Shown here: positions 63,890 to 64,000 of the stretch, piece after piece | How the letters are laid out: the number at the start of each line of letters is the position of its first letter | How positions within the stretch are numbered: position 1 is the stretch's first letter | Source of the DNA: Paenibacillus nasutitermitis | GTDB lineage: Bacteria > Bacillota > Bacilli > Paenibacillales > Paenibacillaceae | Reading direction: 5' to 3' | Assembly: GCF_014641075.1 (NCBI RefSeq) | Contig: NZ_BMHP01000001.1 | Location: 992,001 to 1,056,000, forward strand | DNA length: 64,000 bases | Notes under the pieces: generated by a model | Databases searched by the model: none | The model's input: the letters and a program-made list of their open reading frames with translations, nothing else | Told to the model about the DNA's origin: nothing | Translations under genes and position numbers: made by a program

Positions 63890-64000
63890 ATGATGAAGGG
63901 AAAAGCATTTTTCAAGTCAGGCGTTTTTGTATTGCTGTTCATGATCGTGCTGGCAGGCTGCGGCAGTAAAGACAACAACAACCCGCCGGCCCCGGCAGCG
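63890..64000 (+). CDS. Sugar-binding lipoprotein, 5' part only
   Basis: The first 37 residues of a solute-binding lipoprotein: basic start MMKGKAFFK, hydrophobic core and lipobox LAGC (Cys at 24), then a Lys/Asp/Asn/Pro-rich linker. AAAGGGAGGA precedes the ATG. The rest lies outside the window. It follows the two permeases and completes the importer of the second carbohydrate locus. Confidence 0.85.
   Translation, partial: MMKGKAFFKSGVFVLLFMIVLAGCGSKDNNNPPAPAA

Noticed and set aside
1-64000. tRNA, rRNA, CRISPR arrays, insertion sequences and prophage
   Set aside because: No tRNA cloverleaf, rRNA block, regularly spaced repeats, transposase-like or phage-like protein was recognised anywhere in the window.

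Overview
The window looks like a chromosomal segment of a Paenibacillus-type Firmicute. The signs are Shine-Dalgarno sequences (AGGAGG) before almost every gene, repeated LplA/LplB/YtcP sugar transport sets, YesM/YesN-type sensor-regulator pairs, large AraC-type membrane regulators, cre-like sites, c-di-AMP riboswitches and a haem-stress HssRS-HrtBA operon. Species cannot be fixed from sequence reading alone. No tRNA, rRNA, CRISPR array, phage or insertion sequence was seen.

Layout. 1-247: 5' part of an acyltransferase-3 membrane protein (minus). 464-14361: a long plus-strand catabolic locus bracketed by two paralogous DeoR regulators, with an FGGY kinase, an amidohydrolase, a fucose/arabinose isomerase-like protein, an LplABC-type importer, a GH109-like Gfo/Idh protein, a class III aminotransferase and alanine dehydrogenase. 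14511-16433: ABC-2 exporter pair. 16444-20593: purine salvage (deoD, AzgA-type permease, cytosine-deaminase-like amidohydrolase) with decayed remnants of deoB and nupQ. 20693-27863: single genes (DUF1579-like, class I aldolase, Gfo/Idh dehydrogenase, acyltransferase-like, a divergent MFS pump/TipA-like MerR pair, PhnB-like protein). 27874-37584: minus-strand CUT1 sugar uptake locus with a sensor kinase, binding lipoprotein and response regulator, plus a GH43-like enzyme. 37776-38543: spermidine-synthase-like protein. 38624-47450: three c-di-AMP riboswitches, one before an unknown gene on the minus strand and two in tandem before a kdp potassium-ATPase operon. The operon ends with a tandem-duplicated KdpD sensor that lacks a kinase. 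47589-51589: hssR-hssS-hrtB-hrtA. 51746-52989: DJ-1/PfpI and GrpB proteins. 53052-64000: a second carbohydrate locus with an AraC regulator, a PhyH dioxygenase, two large unclassified proteins, an aldo/keto reductase, a membrane AraC regulator and an LplB/YtcP importer whose binding protein runs off the end.

Working together. The first locus appears to import a substrate under carbon catabolite control (perfect cre at 5501-5514), act on it with sugar-type enzymes, and cycle an amino group through alanine; this combination points to an amino-sugar-like substrate, which is inference. The kdp region appears to put potassium uptake under two consecutive c-di-AMP OFF switches plus a sensor whose USP domains may also read c-di-AMP. 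The third riboswitch links an uncharacterised 136-residue protein to the same signal.
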